This document shows, piece after piece, positions 25,859 through 33,946 of a stretch of 64,000 bases of DNA. Positions within the stretch are counted from its first letter, which is position 1; each line of letters starts with the position of its first letter. Both the position numbers and the translations under genes were made by a program. Source of the stretch: Limimaricola variabilis (GTDB taxonomy: Bacteria > Pseudomonadota > Alphaproteobacteria > Rhodobacterales > Rhodobacteraceae); assembly GCF_014195545.1 (NCBI RefSeq), contig NZ_JACIBX010000007.1, forward strand, positions 1 to 64,000. The letters are read 5' to 3'. The notes below the pieces were generated by a model that made no database searches, was not told where the DNA came from, and worked only from the letters and a program-made list of their open reading frames with translations.

Positions 25859-27289
25859 ATGGCCCTCTCGTTCCGCTTTCCCTTCCTGTCCGCCCGTACC
25901 GCGCGGGCCGACACGCCGCTCCGGGCCGAGCCGCTGCTCGGCGCGGCGCTGGTCCTGCTCACCGTTCTGGTCGCGCTGAAGGACTGGGCCCCCGCCACCG
26001 GGGCAGGCTTTGGCGCGGCGCTCATGGTGCCGCCGGTGATCCTGCTTCTGGCACTGCGGCTCAGGGGGCGGCGGCTGAACTTCGTCTGGGTCGCGCTGGC
26101 GCTGACCGTGGCGCTCTGGGCGCGGGGTGGGGATTGGACCGCGCCGGTGCTGGCGGGGCTGGGCTCGGCGGCCTTCATCGGTGCCTTCTTCTGCGCGCTG
26201 GCGACGCTGCGCGCGGCGGCCGAGACCTCGACCGCGATCCGCGCCTGTGGCCGCTATCTCGCCGCGCAACCGCCCGGTCGGCGCTACCTCGCCCTGACGA
26301 TGGGCGGGCAGGCCTTCTCGGTGCTGCTCAACTACGGCTCGATCGCCCTGCTGGGTAGCCTCGCGGTCGCCAGTTCGGAACGCGAGCCGGACCCGGAGAT
26401 CCGTTTTCACCGCACCCGCCGGATGCTGCTCGCGGTGCAGCGCGCCTTCGTCTCGGTGCTGCCTTGGTCGCCGCTCTCCTTTGCCGTGGCAATTACTGGC
26501 GGCCTGCTGCCCGGGGCACCTTACAGCGCCACGCTCGGCCCGGCGCTGGTGACCGGCGCGATCATCGCCGGGACCGGCTGGGCGATGGACCAGATCTTCA
26601 AGCCGAAGCTCAGCCGGACCCCGGCCCGCCACCAGCCCGAGGGCGGGCTTTCGGCGCTGCTGCCGCTGGCGCTGCTCCTTGCGTTGCTGGGGGTGCCGGT
26701 CTGGCTGCTGCACGACACCTTCGAGGTGCGGGTGGTCGGCGCGGTGCTGCTCGTCGTGCCGTTGCTGGCGGTGGGCTGGGTCATGCTTCAGGAAGGTGCG
26801 CGGGGCGCCGCCCGCCGGGGGCGCCAGTTCACGACGCGCGAGTTGCCGCGCTACCGGCCGGAACTGACGCTGCTGATGATGGCGGGCTATATCGGCACCG
26901 CGGGGGCCGGGTTGCTGGCGCCCCATGTCGCGGGTTTCGCGCCGTGGATCGCCGCTTTGCCCGGGCCCTTGATCCTCGGTGCGCTGGTCTGGTTCATTCC
27001 GGTGACCGGCCAGCTCGGCATGAACCCGATCCTCGGTGTGACGCTGCTGTTCCCGCTGCTGCCCACGCCAGAGGCGATGGGGGTGAGCCCGGTCGCGCTT
27101 TTCGTGGCGATCACCGCCGGCTGGTGCATATCCGGCATCACCTCGCCCTTCACCGCGACGACGCTGCTCACCGGCAATTTCGCGGGCAAGAGCGCGCTGC
27201 ATGTCGGTTTGAAGTGGAACGGCGCCTATGCCGCCGTGACCGGGGTGCTGCTGACCCTGTGGGCGGTGGGCTTTGGCCTTTGGTCCTGA
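25859..27289 (+). CDS. Multi-pass membrane protein, probable ion/solute transporter-like, unassigned
   Basis: A 476-aa, very hydrophobic protein with about 11-12 likely membrane helices. Helices are paired around a central cytoplasmic stretch (near 170-190, SSEREPDPEIRFHRTRRM). The C-terminal half has GMNPILGVTLLFPLLPTPEA and a Ser/Thr/Gly-rich motif GWCISGITSPFTATTLL near 425, which recalls the re-entrant loops of the ion-transporter superfamily. I do not recognise the family with confidence. The start ATG 25859 has only a weak ribosome binding site; other in-frame starts are no better. It is divergent from dppA and followed by nadA after 71 bases. Confidence 0.8.
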   Translation: MALSFRFPFLSARTARADTPLRAEPLLGAALVLLTVLVALKDWAPATGAGFGAALMVPPVILLLALRLRGRRLNFVWVALALTVALWARGGDWTAPVLAGLGSAAFIGAFFCALATLRAAAETSTAIRACGRYLAAQPPGRRYLALTMGGQAFSVLLNYGSIALLGSLAVASSEREPDPEIRFHRTRRMLLAVQRAFVSVLPWSPLSFAVAITGGLLPGAPYSATLGPALVTGAIIAGTGWAMDQIFKPKLSRTPARHQPEGGLSALLPLALLLALLGVPVWLLHDTFEVRVVGAVLLVVPLLAVGWVMLQEGARGAARRGRQFTTRELPRYRPELTLLMMAGYIGTAGAGLLAPHVAGFAPWIAALPGPLILGALVWFIPVTGQLGMNPILGVTLLFPLLPTPEAMGVSPVALFVAITAGWCISGITSPFTATTLLTGNFAGKSALHVGLKWNGAYAAVTGVLLTLWAVGFGLWS

Positions 27290-27360
27290 TCGCACGATCT
27301 GGAACTTTCCGTCCGGCCCCTGTATGAGCCTGCCGCATCAGCTGACGCAAGGTGAGGCAA

Positions 27361-28413
27361 ATGTTCGAGACACGCATCATGCGCGAGGAGCTTGCGCGGC
27401 ATTACGATCTCGCGCCGTCGGTGGAGGCCGCCGAGCGGCAGGCCCACCTCTTCGCGCGGATGGACAAGGTCCTGAGCCCCGTCGACTGGGCGATGCACGC
27501 GCCCTATGTCGAGGCGATCAACCGCCTCAAGCGCGAGCGTGGCGCGGCGATCCTCGCCCACAACTACATGACCCCCGAGATCTATCACGGCATCGCTGAC
27601 GTGGTGGGCGACAGCCTGCAGCTCGCGATCGAGGCCACCCGCGTCGAGGCGGACGTCATCGTGCAGTGCGGCGTGCACTTCATGGCCGAGACCTCCAAGA
27701 TCCTGAACCCGGCCAAGACCGTGCTGATGCCCGACATGGAGGCCGGCTGCTCGCTGGCCGAGAGCATCACCGCCGAGGGCATCGCCGAGATGCGCGCGAA
27801 GTATCCTGGCGCGCCGGTCGTGAGCTACGTCAACACCACCGCCGAGGTGAAGGCCGCCTCCGACATCTGCTGCACCTCGGCCAACGCGCTGCAGATCGTC
27901 GAGGCGATGGACAGCGACACGGTTATCATGACCCCCGACCAGCACCTCGCGCGCAACGTGGCCAAGCAGTCCACCAAGCGCATCGTCTGGTGGGAGGGCA
28001 GCTGCATAGTCCACGAGCAGTACACCGCCGAGGAGATGCGCGCCTATCGCGCCGCCGACCCCGAGGTGAAGATCATCGCCCACCCCGAATGCACCACCGA
28101 GGTGACGGCCGAGGCGGACTTCACCGGCTCGACCAGCGGCATCATCGACTGGATCGACCGCGAACGCCCCAAGAAGGCGCTTCTGGTCACCGAGTGCTCG
28201 ATGGCGTCGAACATCACCGATGCCTTCCCGGATGTGACCTTTCAGAAGCCGTGCAACATGTGCCCCTACATGAAGATGATCAGCCTCGAAAAGGTGCTCT
28301 GGTCGCTGCACACCATGTCGCCCGAGGTCGTCGTGCCCGAGGAGGTCGCCGTCCCGGCCCGCCGTGCCGTGGAGCGGATGATCGAGCTGTCGCGCAGCCT
28401 GGCCCGCGCGTGA
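27361..28413 (+). CDS. nadA: Quinolinate synthase NadA
   Basis: A 350-aa 4Fe-4S enzyme that condenses iminoaspartate with dihydroxyacetone phosphate to quinolinate in NAD synthesis. Family segments are ILAHNYMTPEIYHGIADVVG near residue 60, VQCGVHFMAETSKIL near 100 (first Cys ligand), SYVNTTAEVKAASDICCTSA near 150, and CNMCPYMKMI near 300 (C-terminal Cys). The start ATG 27361 follows AGGTGAGG at good spacing; GTG 27352 is an alternative. It is the first gene of nadABC. Confidence 0.96.
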   Translation: MFETRIMREELARHYDLAPSVEAAERQAHLFARMDKVLSPVDWAMHAPYVEAINRLKRERGAAILAHNYMTPEIYHGIADVVGDSLQLAIEATRVEADVIVQCGVHFMAETSKILNPAKTVLMPDMEAGCSLAESITAEGIAEMRAKYPGAPVVSYVNTTAEVKAASDICCTSANALQIVEAMDSDTVIMTPDQHLARNVAKQSTKRIVWWEGSCIVHEQYTAEEMRAYRAADPEVKIIAHPECTTEVTAEADFTGSTSGIIDWIDRERPKKALLVTECSMASNITDAFPDVTFQKPCNMCPYMKMISLEKVLWSLHTMSPEVVVPEEVAVPARRAVERMIELSRSLARA

Positions 28414-28420
28414 TCCGACC

Positions 28421-29983
28421 ATGACCCGCCTGCGCACCGAGCGCGTCGTCATCATCGGTGCCGGCCTCGGCGCGATCTCGGCTGCGCTGGCGCTGGCGCC
28501 GCGCCCGGTCCTGATGATCGCGCCCGAGCCGCCGGGGCAGGGAGCGAGCAGCGCTTGGGCGCAGGGCGGCGTCGCCGCCGCAATGGACGCTGCCGACAGC
28601 CCCCAGGCGCATGCCGCTGACACGGTGGCCGCAGGCGCGGGCACCGTCGACGCGGCCATCGCCGATCTGGTCACCCGCGCCGCGCGCGAGCACATCGTCG
28701 AGCTGACCGGCCTCGGCACGCCCTTCGACCGCGATGCCCAAGGCGGCTACGTTCTGTCGCGCGAGGCGGCGCATGGCGCGGCGCGGGTGGTGCGGGTCAA
28801 GGGCGACCAGGCGGGCCGCCAGATCATGGACACGCTGATCGCCGCTTTGGCGCGCTGCCCGTCGGTGCAGGTGCTGCCCGGCGCGCTGCTCACCGGCATC
28901 GAAGCCAAGAACGGCCGCGCCACCGCCGTGGTGATCGAGAGCGCCGCGGGGTCGGCGCCCGTCACCATCGAGGCCCCGGCGATCCTGCTGGCGGGCGGCG
29001 GCTCGGGCGGGCTGTGGCTGCACACCACCAACCCGCCGCGCATCCGCGGCCAGGTCATCGGCGCGGCAGCGCGCGCGGGCGCGGTGATCGCCGACGCCGA
29101 GTTCGTGCAGTTCCACCCCACCGCGATCGCCACCGGCGAGGACCCGCTGCCGCTCGCCACCGAGGCGCTGCGCGGCGAAGGGGCGTGGCTCGTCAACGAC
29201 GCGGGCGAGCGGTTCATGACCGCGCTGCACGCGCAGGCCGAACTGGCCCCGCGCGACATCGTCGCCCGCGCCGTCTTTGCCGAGCGGCAGGCGGGGCGGA
29301 ACCCGGCACTCGACACCCGCATCAGCCTTGGCGCCAGCGTGGTCGAGACCTTTCCCGCCGTGGCCGAGGCCTGCGCCCGGGCGGGGATCGACCCGGTCGC
29401 GGGAACCATCCCGGTTGCGGCGGCTGCGCATTACCATATGGGTGGCGTCGAGACCGACGCGCGCGGACGCAGCAGCCTCGCGGGGCTCTGGGCCTGCGGC
29501 GAGGCGGCCTCCACCGGGCTGCACGGGGCTAATCGCCTCGCTTCGAACGGGCTGCTGGAGGCGCTCGTCTTCGCGCGTCTCTGCGCCGAGGACATCATGC
29601 GGGAAACCGACGCTCCCGATGGCGCATCCGATGTCGACATCGCCTTCGCCACCGGCGGCCGCAGCCCCGCGCCCGAGAGCGTGGCAGCCCTTCGCCGGCT
29701 GATGACCGATCACGTCGCGGTGCTGCGCGACGCATCCGGGCTGCGCCGCGCCCTCGCCGGCATCGCCGTGCTCGAGGCCGCCGAGCCCGCCCCCGCCTTC
29801 CGCACCATGACCGCCACCGCGACGCTGGTCGCCGCCGCCGCGCTGGCGCGCACCGAGAGCCGGGGCGGCCATTGCCGCACCGATCACCCCGAAACCGACC
29901 CCGCCCAGGCGCGTCGCAGCCGACTGACGCTCGACGAGGCCCTGACCATCCGCGCCGAATGCGCGGCCACGGAGACCGCATGA
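28421..29983 (+). CDS. nadB: L-aspartate oxidase NadB
   Basis: A 520-aa flavoprotein that oxidises L-aspartate to iminoaspartate for NadA. The FAD-binding GxGxxG-type motif VVIIGAGLGAISAALAL is at the N-terminus, ASSAWAQGGVAAAM lies near residue 43, the active-site region HGAARVVRVKGDQAGRQI lies near 119, and the C-terminal flavin segment ASTGLHGANRLASNGLLEAL lies near 362. It starts 7 bases after nadA and overlaps nadC by ATGA. Confidence 0.96.
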   Translation: MTRLRTERVVIIGAGLGAISAALALAPRPVLMIAPEPPGQGASSAWAQGGVAAAMDAADSPQAHAADTVAAGAGTVDAAIADLVTRAAREHIVELTGLGTPFDRDAQGGYVLSREAAHGAARVVRVKGDQAGRQIMDTLIAALARCPSVQVLPGALLTGIEAKNGRATAVVIESAAGSAPVTIEAPAILLAGGGSGGLWLHTTNPPRIRGQVIGAAARAGAVIADAEFVQFHPTAIATGEDPLPLATEALRGEGAWLVNDAGERFMTALHAQAELAPRDIVARAVFAERQAGRNPALDTRISLGASVVETFPAVAEACARAGIDPVAGTIPVAAAAHYHMGGVETDARGRSSLAGLWACGEAASTGLHGANRLASNGLLEALVFARLCAEDIMRETDAPDGASDVDIAFATGGRSPAPESVAALRRLMTDHVAVLRDASGLRRALAGIAVLEAAEPAPAFRTMTATATLVAAAALARTESRGGHCRTDHPETDPAQARRSRLTLDEALTIRAECAATETA

Positions 29984-30822
29984 CCCAGATCCCCGACCTG
30001 TTGCTCGAGCCGATGGTGCGCCACGCGCTGCACGAGGATCTGGGCGCGTGGGGCGACGTCACGACCCGGGCCGTGATCCCGGCCACCACCCGCTATGCCG
30101 CGCGGATCAACGCGCGCGAGGCCGGGGTGGTGTCGGGCATGCAGATCGCCGCGATCGCCTTTCGCCTCGTCGATCCGTCGCTGACTGTCACGACCCGTCT
30201 CGCCGACGGCGCGCCCTGCGCCCCGGGCGATACGCTGATGGAAATCGAAGGCGCCGCCGCCTCGATCCTCTCGGCCGAGCGGGTCGCGCTCAACTTCGCG
30301 GGACGGCTCTCGGGCATCGCCACGCTGACCGCCGGTTTCGTAAAGGAGACGGCGGGCACGGCCACGCGCGTCACCTGCACCCGCAAGACTACGCCGGGTC
30401 TGCGCGCGGCCGAAAAGCTCGCGGTGCTGCATGGCGGTGGCTTCAACCACCGTTACGGCCTCTCGGACGCGATCCTGATCAAGGACAACCATATCGCCGC
30501 CGCCGGTGGCATCCGGGCCGCGCTGCAGGCCGCGACGGCCGCGGCCTCGCACATGCTCAAGATCGAAATCGAGGTCGACACGCTCGACCAGCTTGCCGAG
30601 GTGCTGGAAGTCGGCGGCGCCGATGTCGTGCTTCTGGACAACATGTCGACCCCCGATCTCGCCCGTGCGGTCGAGATGGTGTCGGGCCGCCTCGTGACCG
30701 AGGCCTCTGGCAACATGCGACGCGAGCGGGTGGCCGAGGTCTGCGCCACCGGGGTCGATTACGTGTCGTCGGGTGCGCTGACCCATTCGGCGCGCACCCT
30801 CGATCTCGGTCTCGACTTCTAG
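29980..30822 (+). CDS. nadC: Nicotinate-nucleotide pyrophosphorylase NadC
   Basis: A 280-aa quinolinate phosphoribosyltransferase. Motifs are EDLGAWGDVTTRA near residue 17, TRKTTPGLRAAEKLAVLHGG near 132, HRYGLSDAILIKDNHI near 156, and SSGALTHSARTLDLGLDF at the C-terminus. It completes quinolinate to nicotinate mononucleotide. The start overlaps the nadB stop (ATGA). Its stop shares the bases CTAG with the stop of convergent opgC, leaving no room for a terminator between them. Confidence 0.96.
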   Translation: MTQIPDLLLEPMVRHALHEDLGAWGDVTTRAVIPATTRYAARINAREAGVVSGMQIAAIAFRLVDPSLTVTTRLADGAPCAPGDTLMEIEGAAASILSAERVALNFAGRLSGIATLTAGFVKETAGTATRVTCTRKTTPGLRAAEKLAVLHGGGFNHRYGLSDAILIKDNHIAAAGGIRAALQAATAAASHMLKIEIEVDTLDQLAEVLEVGGADVVLLDNMSTPDLARAVEMVSGRLVTEASGNMRRERVAEVCATGVDYVSSGALTHSARTLDLGLDF

Positions 30823-32012
30823 GCGGCGAGCGCCGTTCGGGGCAGCGGAGCGGCTGCCGCCTTGCCCGCCCCGTCGCGATCCGCGGGCCAGTATTGCCGC
30901 GCGGCGGCGAAGGCCAGCTGCAGGGCCAGACCCGTGCCGAGCATCATCGTGTCGAGCGCGAAGTTCTCGCCGGTCTCGGTCTTGATCCCCTGGATCAGGT
31001 AGATCGTGATCGAGCCCAGCGCGAAGACCGGCAGCGCCTGCCGTCCCAGAAGCGCGAAGGGCGCAGCAAGGCGTGAGGCGCAGGCCTGGCGCACTGCACC
31101 CCAGGAGGCCAGCACGTAGAACAGCGCCAACAGGTGCAGCAGCCGCGGCAGATTCAGATAGGGCTTGTTGAAGCTCGTCATGAAGCCCGGCACGCCCTGC
31201 TGGTTGGCCATCCACAGCAGGTGATTGCCAGTCTTGCCGATCGTGGGGATGTTCATCCATGCGAGCGACAGCAGCAGAAAACCGACCGCCACGGCCATCA
31301 GCCAGCGCCGTGCCGGCACCAGCCTGCGGCCCTGTTTGGCAGCGATGCCGGTGACGATGCCCAGCACGAACAGGAGCTGCCAGGCGGGCGGGCTGAATTG
31401 CCAGCCGCCGGTGGGATAGTTGGGCAGCGTCAGCCTGAAATATGACGCCGCGATCCACAGCAGCGTCGAGGCCGCGAGGGTCCATAGCGGACGCCGCACC
31501 GCCGCCCACAGCACCAGCGGTGCGGCCATGAGCAGGACGAAATAGAGCGGCAGGATGTTGGCATAGCCGATCTGGAAGCCCAGCGTCGGCACCCCGATCA
31601 GGAAGCCAAGCGGGTCGCGGAAGAGCAGGCCCATGCCGTGCTTCCACAGCATCGCCGGCATGTCGGCAAAGACCGCAAGTGCGGCGGCGATGCCCAGCGC
31701 GCCAAAGGTGATCAGCAGGTGGACGAGGTAGAGCGTCCAGGCCCGGCGCCAGATCCTGGCCACGCCCTGCCACGGCCACCGGACCCAGAAGCCGGCGGAA
31801 TAGGCCAAGCCGGCCGAGATGCCCGCCATCAGGACAAAACCCTCGGCCGCGTCGGAAAAGCCGAAATTGCGGCTGGTCCAGTCTTCCCAGAAGTTGCCGG
31901 GCACGTGGTTGATGAAGATCATCACCAGCGCAATCCCGCGCAGCACGTCGAGCCTCGGGTCGCGGAACTTGGGCTGGTGGCGCGCCACCGGGATCAAGAC
32001 GGCGTCAGGCAT
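30819..32012 (-). CDS. opgC: OpgC, glucan succinyltransferase (membrane acyltransferase)
   Basis: A 397-aa inner-membrane protein with about 10 helices, of the OpgC/acyltransferase-3-like family. The N-terminal signature is DPRLDVLRGIALVMIFINHV near residue 20, and SDAAEGFVLMAGISAGLAYS lies near 55. In Rhodobacter sphaeroides OpgC succinylates osmoregulated periplasmic glucans. The start at 32012 (MPDAVLIPV) overlaps the opgH stop by 8 bases and has CGGAG upstream. It is the last gene of the operon and convergent with nadC. Confidence 0.9.
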   Translation of the reverse strand: MPDAVLIPVARHQPKFRDPRLDVLRGIALVMIFINHVPGNFWEDWTSRNFGFSDAAEGFVLMAGISAGLAYSAGFWVRWPWQGVARIWRRAWTLYLVHLLITFGALGIAAALAVFADMPAMLWKHGMGLLFRDPLGFLIGVPTLGFQIGYANILPLYFVLLMAAPLVLWAAVRRPLWTLAASTLLWIAASYFRLTLPNYPTGGWQFSPPAWQLLFVLGIVTGIAAKQGRRLVPARRWLMAVAVGFLLLSLAWMNIPTIGKTGNHLLWMANQQGVPGFMTSFNKPYLNLPRLLHLLALFYVLASWGAVRQACASRLAAPFALLGRQALPVFALGSITIYLIQGIKTETGENFALDTMMLGTGLALQLAFAAARQYWPADRDGAGKAAAAPLPRTALAA

Positions 32013-33765
32013 GGAGCGGCTCCGGATGGCTGGGGGCAGGGTCGGCATCGGTCAGAGAGGCCCAGGACGCGCCTATGCTTTCCTGTCGGGCGAGGATCGG
32101 GTCGGGGGCGGTTTCGGAAGGTACCGCGAAGGGGATGCGGCAGGGCAGGGAGGTGATCCAAATCACAAGCGGCGCCGCGATCATCGGCCCCGCGACCGGC
32201 AGCAGCCAGGGGGTCAGCTCGGGCGAGAGTTTCCAGGCGGCGGCCAGTCCGGCCAGCCCTGCCACGGTGATCCAGCGGCTCGCCTGCCAGCTCTCGAACA
32301 GCCCGAGCCGCCCTTCGCCGCGCGCCGCCGCGGGCCAGCCGCCGTCGCGGCCGGACAGAACCTGCAGCACCGAGCGGGTCTGGAACATCAGGAAGATCGG
32401 CGCGGTGATGCTCGACAGCGCGATTTCGACCAGCGTCGAGGTCAGCAGTCGCACCGGGCCGCCGAATCCCGCCGCCCGGCCCGAACGGATGGCCTGCACG
32501 GCGATCAGGAGCTTCGGCAGGATCAGCAGCCCCAGCACGCCGATGATCAGCCCCGCCGTGCGTGCGGTCTCGTTCGGCGGCATCACCGGGAACGACCATC
32601 CCGGCAGGGGGAAGTAATCGGGTGCGACCCTGAGCGAAGGCGCCAGGATCGAGGTGGCGAGAAAGCCCAGCCAGAACAGCGACGAAACATAGGCCAGGAT
32701 GCCCTGCAGAAAGACGAAGCGGCTCCACGGCAAAAGCCCCGGCGCCGCCAGGAGCCGCGCATGCTGCAGGTTGCCCTGGCACCAGCGACGGTCGCGCTTG
32801 GCATGGGCGAGGATGTTCTCGGGGCCTTCCTCGTAGGAGCCGGTCAGGTCGGGATCGAGCCGGACGATCCAGCCCGCTCGGGCGAGCAGCGCCGCCTCGA
32901 CGTAGTCATGGCTGAGGATATGCCCGCCAAAGGGCGGCGGCCCCGAGAGGTCCGGCAGCGCGCAGCTTTCGGCGAAGGCGCGCACGCGGACCATGGCGTT
33001 ATGGCCCCAGAATGGCCCGGTCTCGCCCTGCAGCCGGGCCACGCCGCGTGCGAAAACGGGCGAATATAGCGCCGCCGAGAACTGCATCGCGCGGCCGAAG
33101 ACCGAGCCGGCGCGGATCACGCCGGGCAGGCTCTGCAGCAGCCCCAGCCGCGGCTCGCCCGCCATGCGCCGTGTCATCTCGATGATGGTCTCGGCGCTCA
33201 TCAGGCTGTCGGCGTCGAGGATCAGCGCGAACTCGTAGGCGGCGCCGGAGGTCTTGAGGAAATCCTCGATATTGCCGGCCTTGCGCCCGGCGTTCGAGCT
33301 GCGCCGCCGATAGAAGATGCGGCCTTGTGCGTCGCGATCGCGCAGCAGACGCAGGTACCACGACGCTTCGCGCGCCGCACCAGAGGGCGAGCGCGTGTCC
33401 GACAGGATCGCGAAGTCGAACTGCCCGGCCTGCGCCGTTTCGGCCAGCGCGGCGTCCATGGCGGCGATGCGGGCGAAGGTGGCGCGCGGATCCTCTTCGT
33501 GCACCGGCACGAGGATGGCGCAGCGGCCCTTCGGCTCGGCGCGGCGCGGCGTGGCGCCCGAGCCGGGCCACAGGCCCAGCAGCGCCTGTGCCGCGCCCCA
33601 GGCCAGCCAGAAGGTCGCCATCAGGATCAGCAGGCTGCGCGCAAACTCGACCCACAGGCCGCCGGTCTGGCGCTGGGCAAAGAACAGCACGAAGGCGCCG
33701 GCGGCGAGCCCGAGACTCGCGCCCAGCGCCGCGCCGCGCGCCCCGTAGGGGCGGGGATCGGCCAT
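32005..33765 (-). CDS. opgH: OpgH, membrane glucosyltransferase for periplasmic glucans
   Basis: A 586-aa family-2 glycosyltransferase that builds the beta-glucan backbone from UDP-glucose across the inner membrane. Two N-terminal helices (about 12-70) come before the cytoplasmic catalytic domain: ILVPVHEEDP near 88, the DxD-like motif LILDADSLM near 183, and the QxxRW-type loop RRWCQGNLQHARLL near 325. Several membrane helices follow. It is shorter than enterobacterial OpgH (about 850 aa) and lacks much of the long N-terminus. The start at 33765 lies 1 base after the stop of the small gene upstream. Confidence 0.93.
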   Translation of the reverse strand: MADPRPYGARGAALGASLGLAAGAFVLFFAQRQTGGLWVEFARSLLILMATFWLAWGAAQALLGLWPGSGATPRRAEPKGRCAILVPVHEEDPRATFARIAAMDAALAETAQAGQFDFAILSDTRSPSGAAREASWYLRLLRDRDAQGRIFYRRRSSNAGRKAGNIEDFLKTSGAAYEFALILDADSLMSAETIIEMTRRMAGEPRLGLLQSLPGVIRAGSVFGRAMQFSAALYSPVFARGVARLQGETGPFWGHNAMVRVRAFAESCALPDLSGPPPFGGHILSHDYVEAALLARAGWIVRLDPDLTGSYEEGPENILAHAKRDRRWCQGNLQHARLLAAPGLLPWSRFVFLQGILAYVSSLFWLGFLATSILAPSLRVAPDYFPLPGWSFPVMPPNETARTAGLIIGVLGLLILPKLLIAVQAIRSGRAAGFGGPVRLLTSTLVEIALSSITAPIFLMFQTRSVLQVLSGRDGGWPAAARGEGRLGLFESWQASRWITVAGLAGLAAAWKLSPELTPWLLPVAGPMIAAPLVIWITSLPCRIPFAVPSETAPDPILARQESIGASWASLTDADPAPSHPEPLHA

Positions 33766-33766
33766 G

Positions 33767-33946
33767 TCAGGCGTCCGCGCGCGGAGCGATGAGCGCCCGC
33801 AGGCGGGCAAGGCGGGTCCGCAGCGGGACATGTTCGAGGCGCTGGCGCGGCATTGCCAGCGGTGCGGCGGGCAGGGCACCCAGCCGCGCGGCCTCATGCT
33901 GCAGGTCGGTCTGGGCGTCGGTCCGGGTCGTCACTTGGTCGGTCAT
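33767..33946 (-). CDS. opgI: Small protein between opgG and opgH (candidate OpgI)
   Basis: A 59-aa frame starts MTDQVTTRTDAQTDLQHEAA. It is basic and Leu/Arg-rich in its second half, with no signal peptide or membrane helix. It is translationally coupled to opgG by TGATG, and its stop is 1 base from the opgH start, so it is almost certainly translated. In Rhodobacter sphaeroides an opgGIH plus opgC operon is described; position suggests this is opgI, whose function I do not know. Sequence identity with that gene cannot be checked here. Confidence 0.65.
   Translation of the reverse strand: MTDQVTTRTDAQTDLQHEAARLGALPAAPLAMPRQRLEHVPLRTRLARLRALIAPRADA

Noticed and set aside
25304-27295. A 663-codon minus-strand open frame
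   Set aside because: Antisense to the membrane-protein gene and overlapping dppA in another frame; no domain and strongly biased composition.
27301-27330. GGAAC upstream of nadA as an EcfG general-stress promoter
   Set aside because: The downstream half that should read CGTT at 16-17 bases reads TATG, so the match is only half a motif.
29884-31779. A 631-codon minus-strand open frame
   Set aside because: It overlaps opgC in the same direction but another frame, and runs antisense through nadC; opgC and nadC have clear family motifs and this frame has none.
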